Shown: positions 7,099 through 14,817, counted from the stretch's first letter. The stretch is 19,866 bases of DNA from an uncultured Actinomycetes bacterium (GCA_937881255.1 CALGFH010000034.1:1-19866); one strand, 5' to 3'. Numbers and translations are program-made. The notes: generated by a model from the sequence alone, not told the origin.

Positions 7099-8129
7099 CG
7101 CGCCCCCCGGGCTCGCCGGCTGGTGTCGAGGGCGCCGCGCAGGTCGAAGCGGACCGGGGAGCAGGGGGCGCCGGCCCGCTCCAGGGCGGCCACCATCCGG
7201 GCCTGGCCCTCCGGCGGCCCGGCGAACAGCATGAACCCTCCCCCGCCGGCGCCCAGGACCTTGCCCCCGGCCGCCCCGGCGGCCCGGCCGACCTCGTACA
7301 GCTCCTCCAGCCGCGGGGTGGCAATCCCGGCGGCCAGCTGGCGCTTGTGCTCCCAGCCCTGGCGCAGGCCCTCGGCGAAGCTGGCCAGATCCCCGGCCAG
7401 CAGGGCGTCGCGCATCGCCTCGGCCAGCGCCTTGAGCCCGCTCAGGCTGGCCAGGCTGCGCTCGGAGCCGAGCAGGACCCCGTCGACCTGGCGGCGCAGG
7501 ATGCCGTCGTCGGTGCGGCTGTCCCCCGACCAGGCGAGCACCAGCGAGCGCTCCAGCGCCTCCAGGACCTCGGCCGCCACCGGCAGCGGGCGGACCTCGA
7601 CCTGGTCGTCGCCGGCGAACTCGATGAAGTTGAGCCCGCCGTAGGCGGCGGCGTACTGGTCCTGCATGCCGCCCTCGATCTTGAGGTCGATCCGCTCGAC
7701 CTGGTAGGCGGTGCGGGCCAGCTCGGCCGGGGACCAGCGCCGCCCGGTGGCCGTCCCGACCGCGGCCAGCATGGCCACCACCAGCGCCGACGACGACCCC
7801 AGGCCCGACCCGGGCGGGGCGTCGGTGGCCAGGGTGAGGTCGAGCCCCCGCCCCGGCCGGCGCGCCGCCAGGTCGCGCAGGACCGCCTTGACCAGGTCGA
7901 GGTGGCCGTTGAAGCCGAGCTCGTCGGGGGCGAAGGCGGCCCGCGACCGGAGGTCGTGGGATTCCACGTGGTAGTCGCCGTCACGGCGGGGGCGCAGCTC
8001 GGCGGTGGCGCAGCGGTCGATGGTGACCGACAGGACCGCTCCGCCGTGGGTCTGCGGGTACGGCGGCACGTCGGTGCCCCCGCCCGCGAAGCTGATCCGC
8101 AGCGGCGCCCGCGCCCACGAGGTCCTCAC
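7095..8129 (-). CDS. hddA: D-glycero-alpha-D-manno-heptose 7-phosphate kinase (HddA-like, GHMP family)
   Basis: 344-aa GHMP kinase predicted to phosphorylate C1 of heptose 7-phosphate with alpha configuration, feeding the GDP-heptose branch rather than the ADP-heptose branch. The three GHMP motifs are present: N-terminal APLRISFAGGGTDVPPY, the ATP loop PPGSGLGSSSALVVAM and C-terminal KVLGAGGGGFMLF. An ERIDLKIEGGMQDQYAAAYGG segment is typical of the HddA/fucokinase-like subgroup. The GTG start at 8129 overlaps the glycosyltransferase stop (GTGA). The neighbouring gmhA and gmhB support the heptose substrate; a related sugar-1-kinase role cannot be excluded on sequence alone. The expected guanylyltransferase hddC is absent from the window. 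Confidence 0.88.
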   Translation of the reverse strand: MRTSWARAPLRISFAGGGTDVPPYPQTHGGAVLSVTIDRCATAELRPRRDGDYHVESHDLRSRAAFAPDELGFNGHLDLVKAVLRDLAARRPGRGLDLTLATDAPPGSGLGSSSALVVAMLAAVGTATGRRWSPAELARTAYQVERIDLKIEGGMQDQYAAAYGGLNFIEFAGDDQVEVRPLPVAAEVLEALERSLVLAWSGDSRTDDGILRRQVDGVLLGSERSLASLSGLKALAEAMRDALLAGDLASFAEGLRQGWEHKRQLAAGIATPRLEELYEVGRAAGAAGGKVLGAGGGGFMLFAGPPEGQARMVAALERAGAPCSPVRFDLRGALDTSRRARGAR

Positions 8130-9265
8130 CGCGCGGCCCCGGCGGCCGCCTCGGCCAGGAGCTGCTCGAGGCGGGCCACGACCGCTCCCCAGGCGAACTC
8201 GGCCTCGACCCGGCGCCGGCCGGCCGCGCCCATGGCCCGGGCCCGGTCCGGGTCGGCCAGCAGCCCGGCCACGGCGGCGGCGACCGGCCCGGGCCGGCGC
8301 CCGTCGACCACCGTCCCCGTCTCGCCTTCCACGACCGTCTCGGGGGCGCCGCCCGAGCGCCCGGCCACCACCGGCAGCCCGGTGGCGGCCGCCTCCAGGA
8401 ACACCACCCCGAGGGCCTCCAGGTCCAGCCCCAGCCAGCGGGTCCGGCACGGCATGGCGAACACGTCCCCGGCGGCGTAGTGGGCCGGCAGCTCCTCCCA
8501 GGCCACCTCGCCGGCCAGGTGGATGCGGCCGGCCACCGGGCTGGCCGCGGCCAGCCGGCCCAGCCGGCGCGCGTACGGCCCACCCCCGACCAGCAGCAGC
8601 CGCGCCTCCGGGACCTTGGCCACCACCTCCGGCCAGGCCTGGATCAGCCGGTCCTGGCCCTTGCGGGGCACCAGCCGGGAGATGCACACGCACACCGGGT
8701 CGGACCCGAGCCGGTGGCGCTCGCGCACCGCCCGCCCGTCCACCGCCGGGTGGTAGGCGCCGGCGTCGACCCCGGCCGGGAGCAGCTCGACCGGGCAGCG
8801 GCCGCGCACCGCCCGCCGCACCCGGGCCGCCGACCAGTGGCTGACGGCGGTGAGCAGCCGCAGCTGACCGGCCACCCGGACCAGCAGCCGGCTCGCCAGC
8901 GGGACCCGCCCGACGGCGACCTCGACCCCGTGGGTGAAGCCGGCACAGGGCACGCCGGTGGCCCGGGTGATCCGCCCGGCCAGCAGGCCGAGCGGGAAGG
9001 CGGCCCCGAAGCAGATCAGGTCGGGCCGCACCTCCCTGGCCAGGGCGACCGTCCGGCGCAGGACGTCGGGTGTCGGCAGCATCGTCCGCCCCGGGTGGCG
9101 CACGACCCGGAACGGCTGGGCGGCGTCGAACGCCGCCGCGCCCGGCCAGGCCGGGGCATACACCACCACCCGGTCGGCCGGCAGTCGGCGCACGAGGTTG
9201 TGGCAGTACTGCTGGATTCCCCCGGACCGGGGTGGGAAGTCGTTGGTGACGAGCAGCAGGTTCAC
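8126..9265 (-). CDS. GT4 glycosyltransferase, PimB-like (GDP-mannose/GDP-sugar dependent)
   Basis: 379-aa GT-B retaining glycosyltransferase. The N-terminus (LLLVTNDFPPRSGGIQQY) and the segments VVYAPAWPGAAAFDAA, FGAAFPLGLLA, THGVEVA and MPCRTRWLGLDLEALGVVFL closely resemble mycobacterial/corynebacterial PimB', which adds mannose from GDP-mannose to phosphatidylinositol monomannoside at the membrane. The nucleotide-sugar site is intact: CISRLVPRKG (Arg and Lys) and the E-x7-E motif EALGVVFLE. GTG 9265 lies 19 nt after the M48 protease stop, without a clear ribosome site. Its stop overlaps hddA. By homology it would use GDP-mannose and a phosphoinositide acceptor; its coupling to GDP-heptose genes raises GDP-heptose as an alternative donor (inference). 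Confidence 0.9.
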   Translation of the reverse strand: MNLLLVTNDFPPRSGGIQQYCHNLVRRLPADRVVVYAPAWPGAAAFDAAQPFRVVRHPGRTMLPTPDVLRRTVALAREVRPDLICFGAAFPLGLLAGRITRATGVPCAGFTHGVEVAVGRVPLASRLLVRVAGQLRLLTAVSHWSAARVRRAVRGRCPVELLPAGVDAGAYHPAVDGRAVRERHRLGSDPVCVCISRLVPRKGQDRLIQAWPEVVAKVPEARLLLVGGGPYARRLGRLAAASPVAGRIHLAGEVAWEELPAHYAAGDVFAMPCRTRWLGLDLEALGVVFLEAAATGLPVVAGRSGGAPETVVEGETGTVVDGRRPGPVAAAVAGLLADPDRARAMGAAGRRRVEAEFAWGAVVARLEQLLAEAAAGAAR

Positions 9266-9284
9266 GGCCCGGGCATTCTAGTGG

Positions 9285-10472
9285 CTAGTGGCGCTCGGCC
9301 CAGTGCCACGCCTGCGCGATCCGCGCCATCGTCGTCGGATGGCTGGCGAACATCACCATCAGCAGCCGGTTGGGGCGCAGGTCGGCCCGGTTCTCCAGGG
9401 CGAGCCGCCGCTCGACGGCGACCGCGGTGGCCGGGTCGCGGGTCACCTCCAGGGCGACCCAGTCGGCCCTGGCCTCGGCCCAGCGGCTGATCGCGCTGGC
9501 CACCGGCGCCGCCGCCAGGCCGCCCACGGCGGCCAGGAGCAGCAGGCCGGGCGCGGCCAGCGGGTCCCCCAGCCCGGTCACCCCGAGCGCCCGCTGGACC
9601 GGGGCGAGGTCGAACAGGGCGATGGCGGCCAGCACCGACACCGCGGCCAGGGCGGCGGCCCCGACGGTCCCCCAGAGCACGTCACGGTGGCGGACGTGGG
9701 CCAGCTCGTGGGCCACGACCAGGGTGACCTCGTCGGACCCGCTGCTCGACCCGTCGGGTGGGCGGGGGCCGGCCGCGGCCAGCAGGGTGTCGTAGACGAC
9801 CACCCGGCGGGTCCGGCCGAGCCCCGAGACGTAGGCGTTGACCCTGGTCGTGCGGCGGCTGGCGTCGGCCACGAGCACGTCGCCCACCGGCACCCGCATG
9901 GTCGCGGCCAGCTCCAGCAGCCGGGCCCGCAGCGGGCCCGGGTCGAGCGGGCTGAACCGGTTGAACAGCGGCTCGATCAGCACCGGCCCGGCCACCGCCA
10001 GGGCCAGGACCAGGAGGGCGGCCACGGCCGCCGCCACCAGGGGCCAGCCGGGCGGCTGCCAGCGGGCCCCGAGGACCAGGGCCGCCAGGGGCAGGACGGT
10101 CAGGACCAGGCCGACCGCCCGGCCCTTGGCCCAGTCGCGCAGGAAGCCGCCGAGGCCCTGGGTGGCCAGCCCGGCCCGGGCGTCCTGGCGGAAGGCCCGG
10201 ATCGAGAACGGCAGCCCGACCCCGGCCCGCACGGCCAGCACGGCCAGGGTGGCCAGCACCACCCGCCCCGGCGCCCACGTCCCGGCCAGCCCGGCCACCC
10301 CCCTGACCACGGCCCGGCCGGGCCCGGTGAGGGCGAGGGCGGCGAGCACCAGCAGGTCGGTGCCGTAGCCGGCCAGCCCCCATCGCTGGCGGGGCTTGGC
10401 GTAGTCGACGCAGGCCCGCACCTCGTCCTCGGTGAAGGCCGCCAGCGGGTCGGCCGCCGGAGGCCGGGGCAC
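9285..10472 (-). CDS. M48-family (Ste24/CAAX-protease-like) membrane metalloprotease
   Basis: 395-aa integral membrane zinc protease. Several hydrophobic segments (about residues 30-50, 65-85, 118-135 and 145-175) precede the catalytic HELAH (residues 255-259). Further membrane segments follow, then SRWAEARADWVALEVT, which supplies the third zinc ligand (Glu). The NAYVSGLGRTRRVVVYDTLL segment is characteristic of the Ste24-like M48 branch rather than HtpX. Family members cleave membrane-associated substrates; the bacterial substrate is generally unknown. Start: GTG 10472 gives MPRPPAADPLAAFTEDEV; TTG 10481 would overlap the upstream stop (TTGA), but neither has a good ribosome site. It follows the peptidase-MA-like gene by 5 nt and precedes the glycosyltransferase by 19 nt, so it is mid-operon. 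Confidence 0.9.
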   Translation of the reverse strand: MPRPPAADPLAAFTEDEVRACVDYAKPRQRWGLAGYGTDLLVLAALALTGPGRAVVRGVAGLAGTWAPGRVVLATLAVLAVRAGVGLPFSIRAFRQDARAGLATQGLGGFLRDWAKGRAVGLVLTVLPLAALVLGARWQPPGWPLVAAAVAALLVLALAVAGPVLIEPLFNRFSPLDPGPLRARLLELAATMRVPVGDVLVADASRRTTRVNAYVSGLGRTRRVVVYDTLLAAAGPRPPDGSSSGSDEVTLVVAHELAHVRHRDVLWGTVGAAALAAVSVLAAIALFDLAPVQRALGVTGLGDPLAAPGLLLLAAVGGLAAAPVASAISRWAEARADWVALEVTRDPATAVAVERRLALENRADLRPNRLLMVMFASHPTTMARIAQAWHWAERH

Positions 10473-10477
10473 GGCGA

Positions 10478-12076
10478 TCAAGACCGGCTGAGCTGGTCGC
10501 GGACCCACGCCGCCCAGCGGCGCTCGGCGGTCCGGCGGGAGATGCCGAGGACGTCCTTGAAGCCCCGGTCGAGCTCGGACGTGCTGGTCGAGCCGGAGCC
10601 GCGGAACTCCCGGTAGAGGGCCTGGAGCTTGCCGCTGCCGAAGGTGGCGGCCACCCACTGGCAGAACGCCGACCCCTCGTCGTAGGCGACCGCCGCGTCA
10701 CCGCTCCGGAACTCGGCGTCGCTGGGCAGGACGCCGTCGAAGCCGCCGGTGTCGACCCGGTGGTTCAGGGCCGGGCGGGTGGACGCGAACGAGAAGCCGA
10801 CCGGCTTCAGGGCGGCGTAGTCGGCGAACCCCTCGACCAGCAGCAGGGGCACGCCGTCGCCGAGGGTGCGGGTGGCGACGTGGGTCATCTCGTGGGTGAG
10901 GAGGATCTGGAGGTTGAGCATGTTGTAGCGGACCACGTTGCTGGTGTTGACCACGATCCGGTTGCCGAGCACCTTCTCGGCCTCGGTCGATCCCGACTCG
11001 ACCGAGGAGGAGGCGACGGCGGCCACCCGGGACAGGTCGCGGGCGCCGACCAGCCGCTCGGCCTCGTCCTGGTCGCGGGGGACGAGGATCACCGCCTTGC
11101 GCTCCCACTTGCCGGTCCAGGCGGCCCCGACCTGGCCGTAGGCGCGGTCGGCGGCCTGCAGCAGCCGCTGGGCCAGGTCCTCCTGGCCGGGGTGGTGGAC
11201 GATCAGGGTGCGAGGGCTGCGGGCGGTCCGCACCTGGCCGCTGTCCCAGATCTCGACGTCGTCGCGGCGGCTCATGCGGCGGTCGCCGGGGCCGGCGATG
11301 CGCCAGCCGGAGCCGGTCAGGACGAAGGCGAAGGACTCACGGGCCAGCACCGGGCTGCTGTCCTGGCCCTCGAACCGGTACCGGACCTGGACCGGGGCCA
11401 GCTGCACCTGGTCGGCGCGGTAGTGGCGCCGCAGCTTTGCCCCCGAGCGCAGGTCGTTGGGGTCGAGGCGGTAGGCGAAGGCCGAGAACGGCGCCGTGCG
11501 CATGCGGGCGAACAGGGTCGCCTGGCCCTGGTAGTAGGTCTTCTGGCGCTTGTCGACGGTGGCCAGGAAGGCCGCCCGGTCGTCATCGAGCACGGCCTTG
11601 GCCCGCTTGGCCAGCAGCTTGGGCAGGTCGGTGGCCGGGTCGGGCGGGAGCTTGGTCGCCGGCCGCTGCCCGACCGCCTGCCGGGCCTGCTCTCCCTGGT
11701 CGCCGGAGCGAACCACCAGGAAGGCGGCCACCAGGGCGACCACCAGCAGCCCGGCCACCGCGGCCACGATCCGGCCGGCCCGCCGCTTCGGCGGCGGGGT
11801 GGGTGTCCCCCAGACCGGCGGCCAGCCGGTCGCGGGCGGGATCGGGGGCTGCGCCCAGGCCGGCGGCCCCTGGGGAGCTGGCGGCGGCCCCTGGCCCGGG
11901 GGCGCTCCCCAGCCGGTCGGGGCCGGCGGGGCCGCCCAGCCCTGCTGGCCGGGTGGCGCCGACCCGGGCGGCTGGCCCGGCCAGGGCGCGGCCGGCGGTG
12001 GCGGCGGCCAGGCGGGCCGGGGCGGCGAGGGTCGCTCGGGCACCGGCGGCTGGCCGCCTGGGTCGGTGGGATCCAT
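10478..12076 (-). CDS. Membrane-anchored MA-clan metalloprotease-like protein with Pro-rich N-terminus
   Basis: 532-aa protein. Residues about 1-105 are low-complexity Pro/Gly/Trp-rich (PPAPTGWGAPPGQG and similar). A basic patch (PKRRAGR) then precedes one membrane helix, IVAAVAGLLVVALVAAFLVV (about 108-128), so the Pro-rich part is predicted cytoplasmic and the remaining 400 residues extracytoplasmic. The outer part has an NTF2-like/stalk region, then a peptidase-MA-like domain with HEMTH (395-399) and the third ligand Glu415 in LVEGFADY (HExxH-x15-E, gluzincin spacing). Catalysis on cell-surface protein is plausible; the substrate is unknown. ATG 12076 starts the six-gene operon. A promoter and structured leader lie upstream. 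Confidence 0.85.
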   Translation of the reverse strand: MDPTDPGGQPPVPERPSPPRPAWPPPPPAAPWPGQPPGSAPPGQQGWAAPPAPTGWGAPPGQGPPPAPQGPPAWAQPPIPPATGWPPVWGTPTPPPKRRAGRIVAAVAGLLVVALVAAFLVVRSGDQGEQARQAVGQRPATKLPPDPATDLPKLLAKRAKAVLDDDRAAFLATVDKRQKTYYQGQATLFARMRTAPFSAFAYRLDPNDLRSGAKLRRHYRADQVQLAPVQVRYRFEGQDSSPVLARESFAFVLTGSGWRIAGPGDRRMSRRDDVEIWDSGQVRTARSPRTLIVHHPGQEDLAQRLLQAADRAYGQVGAAWTGKWERKAVILVPRDQDEAERLVGARDLSRVAAVASSSVESGSTEAEKVLGNRIVVNTSNVVRYNMLNLQILLTHEMTHVATRTLGDGVPLLLVEGFADYAALKPVGFSFASTRPALNHRVDTGGFDGVLPSDAEFRSGDAAVAYDEGSAFCQWVAATFGSGKLQALYREFRGSGSTSTSELDRGFKDVLGISRRTAERRWAAWVRDQLSRS

Positions 12077-12280
12077 GAATGATCATGGTATCCGCCAGGA
12101 CTGGTCTTGGGCGCCCACGACCGGGCAAAAGAGGCGGCTACGGCCCCCACCCGGGGGAAGCGGGGGCCGTAGCCTTCGGCCGGAGCAACCGAGGGGCGGC
12201 CGGCCCCCGCGGCGTCGCTCCGGTCGTTCCGGCAACCTGATCAGGTAGTTGCCTTCGCAACAGGGGACGCGGCCGCCGCA
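12077..12280 (-). promoter_or_regulatory. Structured ~200-nt 5' leader with mutually exclusive stems and terminator-like hairpin
   Basis: Read on the minus strand from the predicted start near 12273. GTTGC (12261-12257) can pair with GCAAC (12252-12248) across a GAAG loop, but GGCAAC (12253-12248) can instead pair with the downstream GTTGCC (12236-12231), so the two stems exclude each other. Next comes a 7-bp stem CCGGAGC (12223-12217)/GCTCCGG (12186-12180). Last is a 12-bp stem (12174-12163 with 12147-12136), followed after 5 nt by TTTT (12130-12127), a terminator-like element. The operon's ATG is 50 nt further on. The layout resembles an attenuator or riboswitch expression platform. I could not match it to any riboswitch class I know. 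No coding region is evident in the interval. Confidence 0.45.
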
Positions 12281-12308
12281 CCGTAGCGAAGTGGAATCAC
12301 GCGTGCAA
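12280..12308 (-). promoter_or_regulatory. Promoter of the protease/heptose operon
   Basis: Minus-strand TTGCAC (12308-12303) and TACGGT (12285-12280) are separated by exactly 17 nt. This is a good primary-sigma-type match for a high-GC actinobacterium. The predicted start is near 12273, about 197 nt before the ATG of the first operon gene. Confidence 0.55.
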
Positions 12309-12414
12309 GTTCTCCACACCCGCCAAACCGGCCGCACGACCGTTGTCACACCCCCCCGATACGGTGCTCCCGACGAAGCCGGACCCCGACGGCAACCAGA
12401 GAGGGATCACTGAC

Positions 12415-12669
12415 ATGGGACGCGAGGAGCCACTGCGGATCAGCTGCGACGACTGCCCCGGCGGCACCGAGTGCCGGGACTGCCTGGTCGAGTTCTTCCT
12501 TGGCGAGCGCAACGCCCGGGTCGTCCGCCTCGGCAACGACTCCCTCCCTGCCGCCGCCACCGGCCTCGACGCCGACCTCCAAGCCGCCTTCGACACCCTC
12601 ACCGCCCACGGCCTGACTCCCCAGGTGGTCGCCCACCGCCGCCACAACGGCGCCGCCCGCGCCTCCTAG
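12415..12669 (+). CDS. Small four-cysteine protein
   Basis: 84-aa protein. Residues 11-22 contain C-x2-C-x5-C-x2-C (CDDCPGGTECRDC), then a hydrophobic stretch (LVEFFLG), suggesting a small zinc- or Fe-S-binding fold. The C-terminal half is an ordinary helical region ending HRRHNGAARAS. There is no signal peptide. ATG 12415 is preferred over the upstream in-frame TTG (12343) because a GAGAGGGA ribosome-site-like sequence lies at about 12399-12406 and similarity to a compact Cys-rich module begins right after it. A TACGGT -10-like hexamer is at 12360-12365 without a well-spaced -35. It is divergent from the protease/heptose operon, so the two may share a control region. I recall similar uncharacterised small actinobacterial proteins but no established function. 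Confidence 0.7.
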   Translation: MGREEPLRISCDDCPGGTECRDCLVEFFLGERNARVVRLGNDSLPAAATGLDADLQAAFDTLTAHGLTPQVVAHRRHNGAARAS

Positions 12670-13069
12670 GGGTCGCTGGGAGGGGCCGCCGGGTCGCCGG
12701 GCCGCGGTTCGTGCGGTCGCGGGTCGGGGGTCGGACGAGCGCGGGTCGCGGGTCGGGGTCGAGGTCGAGGTCGTGGCAGGTCGGTTTCCGGTAACGCCTG
12801 GGTCTCTACCCCTTGTCCCGGAGAGTCTCCATTCGGCCCGCCCGGGGACTCGCCTCTCCCCTTCCGGCCTGGGACGCCTCCCGGACCGGCTCAGGTCTTC
12901 CTCCATCCTGCTGCCGGGTCTCTCGCTATCCTGCCGGGTCTCTCCATCCCGCTCGGGCCGCTCCCTCGCCCCGCCCGGGCGGCTCCCCCGTCTCGCTCAG
13001 GTCGCTCCCCGATCCGCCGGGGTCTCCCTCCCCGGTCCCGCCCTCGGGTGTCCCTCCTTCCCGCTCGGG
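12670..13069. repeat. 400-bp non-coding region of degenerate GGGTC/CTCC repeats
   Basis: No convincing gene on either strand. The first part (about 12670-12780) is G-rich on the + strand, with many GCGGGTCG/GGGTCG units. The second part (about 12800-13069) is almost purely C/T with imperfect units of roughly 18-27 nt, such as CTGCCGGGTCTCTC (two near-identical copies around 12908-12950) and CCGCTCGGGTCGCTCCC-like copies up to the stop of the NYN gene. The shift from G-rich to C/T-rich strand asymmetry near 12790 is abrupt. The two flanking genes both end here, so this is a convergent intergenic region. Confidence 0.6.
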
Positions 13070-14569
13070 TCAGCGGGCGGTGGCCAGGCCGAGGAGGGAG
13101 GGGGAACGGGTGACGGTGGCGCCGAGGGCGGTGACCCGGGCGCGGAGCTCGTTGTCGGAGGTGACGACCACGACCGGGCGATCGGGTGGGGCGGCGTTTG
13201 TCCGGACGACGATCTCGTCGTCGGCGGTGCGGCCGGCGTCGGTGAAGACGACCTCGACCGGGCCGAGGGGGAGGCGGGTCGGGATGGGGCCGACGGTCCC
13301 GCCGTCGAAGACCACCGTGAGCTCGGCGCCGAAGCGCCGGGCGAGCCGGCGGCAGAGGTCGATGAGCAGGGTCCGCTGGTCCTCCAGGCCCCGGTCGGCG
13401 AACCCGAGCGGGTGCTTGGTCACGTTGTAGCCGTCGACCAGCACCAGCACCCCGTCCGTGCCCATCCAGGCGGCCAGCGTCTCCGGGTCGTCGGCGCCCC
13501 GTCCCCCCGGAACCGGCAGCGGGCTGCGCCGGTCGGGCCGGCGGGCCGGGGCGACCCCGGCGTTCCCGCCCCCACGGCCCCCGCCCGCACGGCTCCCGGT
13601 GCCCTCCTCGGTGAGCCCGGCGGCCGGGCGCAGGGTGTCGAGGTCGCGCTCCAGGGCTCCGACCGCCTCGGCCACCGCCGGGTCGACCTGCCCCGAGGAG
13701 CGGCGCAGGGCCCGGTAGTTCCGCTGCGACTCGGCCAGCCGGGCCTGCAGCTCGGCCACGCGACCGCTGAGGCGGCGCTGCTCGGCCGCGGCCTCGTCCC
13801 GGGTGGCCCGCGCCGCCGCCGCCGCCTGGGCGAGCTCACGCTCCAGTCCCTCGACCCGATCGGCCAGGGATCGCCGCTCCCGCTCGACCCGCCGCTGCTC
13901 CTCCTTGGCCGCCCGCAGCTCGTCGCGGGCCGCCCTGGCCGCGGCGGCCTCGGTCTCGGCCCGCTCCCTGGCCGCGTCCAGCTCGTTCTCGGCCCCGGCC
14001 AGGGCCGACCGCACGGCCGCCGCCTCGGCCCTGGCCTGGCTGGTCGCGGCGGCGGCCACCGCCGCCTGCACGGCGGCCTCGCCGTCGGCGCCGAGGGCCA
14101 GCCCGACCCTGGCCACCGCCTCAGGGGTCTCGCCGCTGGCCAGCGCCTCGGCGTGCCGGCCCGCCCGGAGCAGCCGGGCCAGCGCCTCCTCCTCCTGCAG
14201 GACCCGCTCGTCCACAGCCTTCCTAAAGCTCTGGTCGAGGTCGAGAGTCCGGCGGACGAGCCCGAGCACCCGCTGGTGCCGCAGCCGCTTGGGGGTCCAG
14301 GTCTGGTACTGCCGCAACGGCCCGGGCAGCTCTCCCTGGTCGGCGGCCCGCAAGGTGGCCAGGGCCGCGTCCAGGTACCCGCTCAGGAGCCCCTCGGGCA
14401 CCTCCGGCAGCGGCCCCGGACCCCCCGACCCACCGTTCGCGCCCGGCGGCTCGGCCTTCGCACCCGGCGGGTCAGCCCTGGCGGCCGGCTCGGCCTGTAC
14501 CGCTGGCTCGGGCTGCGCCGCCGGCAGCGGGCGGGGGCGCCGCCCTTCCGGGTCCACCGGCCCGCTCAC
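13070..14569 (-). CDS. Coiled-coil protein with C-terminal NYN (YacP-like) domain
   Basis: 499-aa protein. Residues about 15-60 are a Pro/Ala-rich linker. About 60-130 form a helical domain (LLSGYLDAALATLRAADQG). About 140-290 are an Ala/Glu/Arg-rich coiled coil with few helix breakers. The C-terminal 160 residues are an NYN domain of the YacP/Rae1 type: VLVLVDGYNVTKHP (metal-binding Asp), VVFDGG, VVFTDAGRTADDEIV and VVVVTSDNELRARV. The acidic positions expected for a PIN-like RNA nuclease are present. B. subtilis Rae1/YacP cleaves mRNA on the ribosome; here the long N-terminal coiled-coil extension is the actinobacterial form. GTG 14569 overlaps the stop of the zinc-ribbon gene (GTGA), so the two are translated together. 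Confidence 0.85.
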   Translation of the reverse strand: MSGPVDPEGRRPRPLPAAQPEPAVQAEPAARADPPGAKAEPPGANGGSGGPGPLPEVPEGLLSGYLDAALATLRAADQGELPGPLRQYQTWTPKRLRHQRVLGLVRRTLDLDQSFRKAVDERVLQEEEALARLLRAGRHAEALASGETPEAVARVGLALGADGEAAVQAAVAAAATSQARAEAAAVRSALAGAENELDAARERAETEAAAARAARDELRAAKEEQRRVERERRSLADRVEGLERELAQAAAAARATRDEAAAEQRRLSGRVAELQARLAESQRNYRALRRSSGQVDPAVAEAVGALERDLDTLRPAAGLTEEGTGSRAGGGRGGGNAGVAPARRPDRRSPLPVPGGRGADDPETLAAWMGTDGVLVLVDGYNVTKHPLGFADRGLEDQRTLLIDLCRRLARRFGAELTVVFDGGTVGPIPTRLPLGPVEVVFTDAGRTADDEIVVRTNAAPPDRPVVVVTSDNELRARVTALGATVTRSPSLLGLATAR

Positions 14570-14817
14570 CGCTCGGCCGAGGTCGGCTCGCCGATCACGG
14601 GGACGACCTCGACGTCGCCGACCGACCCGCACCAGCGGCAGCGGACCTCCTCGGCCCGGACGGCCATGTCGCGCTCCTCTTCCACGGTGAGCTCACCGGC
14701 CACGGTGTAGTGCCAGAAGCCGGACGTGCGCCGGCTGGTGACCACGTCGAAGCGGGTCAGGTTGCCGCAGGCGGCACAGCGCAGGCGTTCGCCTGGTCCG
14801 GGAAGGTGGTCGAGCAC
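14566..14817 (-). CDS. Small zinc-ribbon protein
   Basis: 83-aa protein with two CxxC knuckles: CAAC at residues 14-17 and CRWC at 60-63. Between them is a beta-rich segment (FDVVTSRRTSGFWHYTVAGE), and the C-terminus ends IGEPTSAER. The layout fits a zinc ribbon binding one zinc ion; no enzymatic motif is visible. GTG 14817 is chosen because AGGAGGA lies 3-9 nt upstream. Its stop overlaps the NYN gene start, so a shared role in RNA metabolism is plausible but inferred. It is divergent from fabD with a 117-bp gap. I do not recognise a characterised family member. Confidence 0.75.
   Translation of the reverse strand: MLDHLPGPGERLRCAACGNLTRFDVVTSRRTSGFWHYTVAGELTVEEERDMAVRAEEVRCRWCGSVGDVEVVPVIGEPTSAER

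Noticed and set aside
5653..7644. 663-codon + strand frame across the heptose genes
   Set aside because: No domain similarity and low complexity; it is antisense to GmhB, GmhA and HddA, which have clear motifs.
12360..12365. TACGGT as -10 for the four-cysteine gene with TTGTCA (12343-12348) as -35
   Set aside because: The spacer would be only 11 nt, too short for a sigma-70-type promoter.
12773..14710. 645-codon + strand frame over the repeat region and NYN gene
   Set aside because: Its start lies in the pyrimidine-rich repeats and the rest is antisense to a gene with recognisable NYN motifs.
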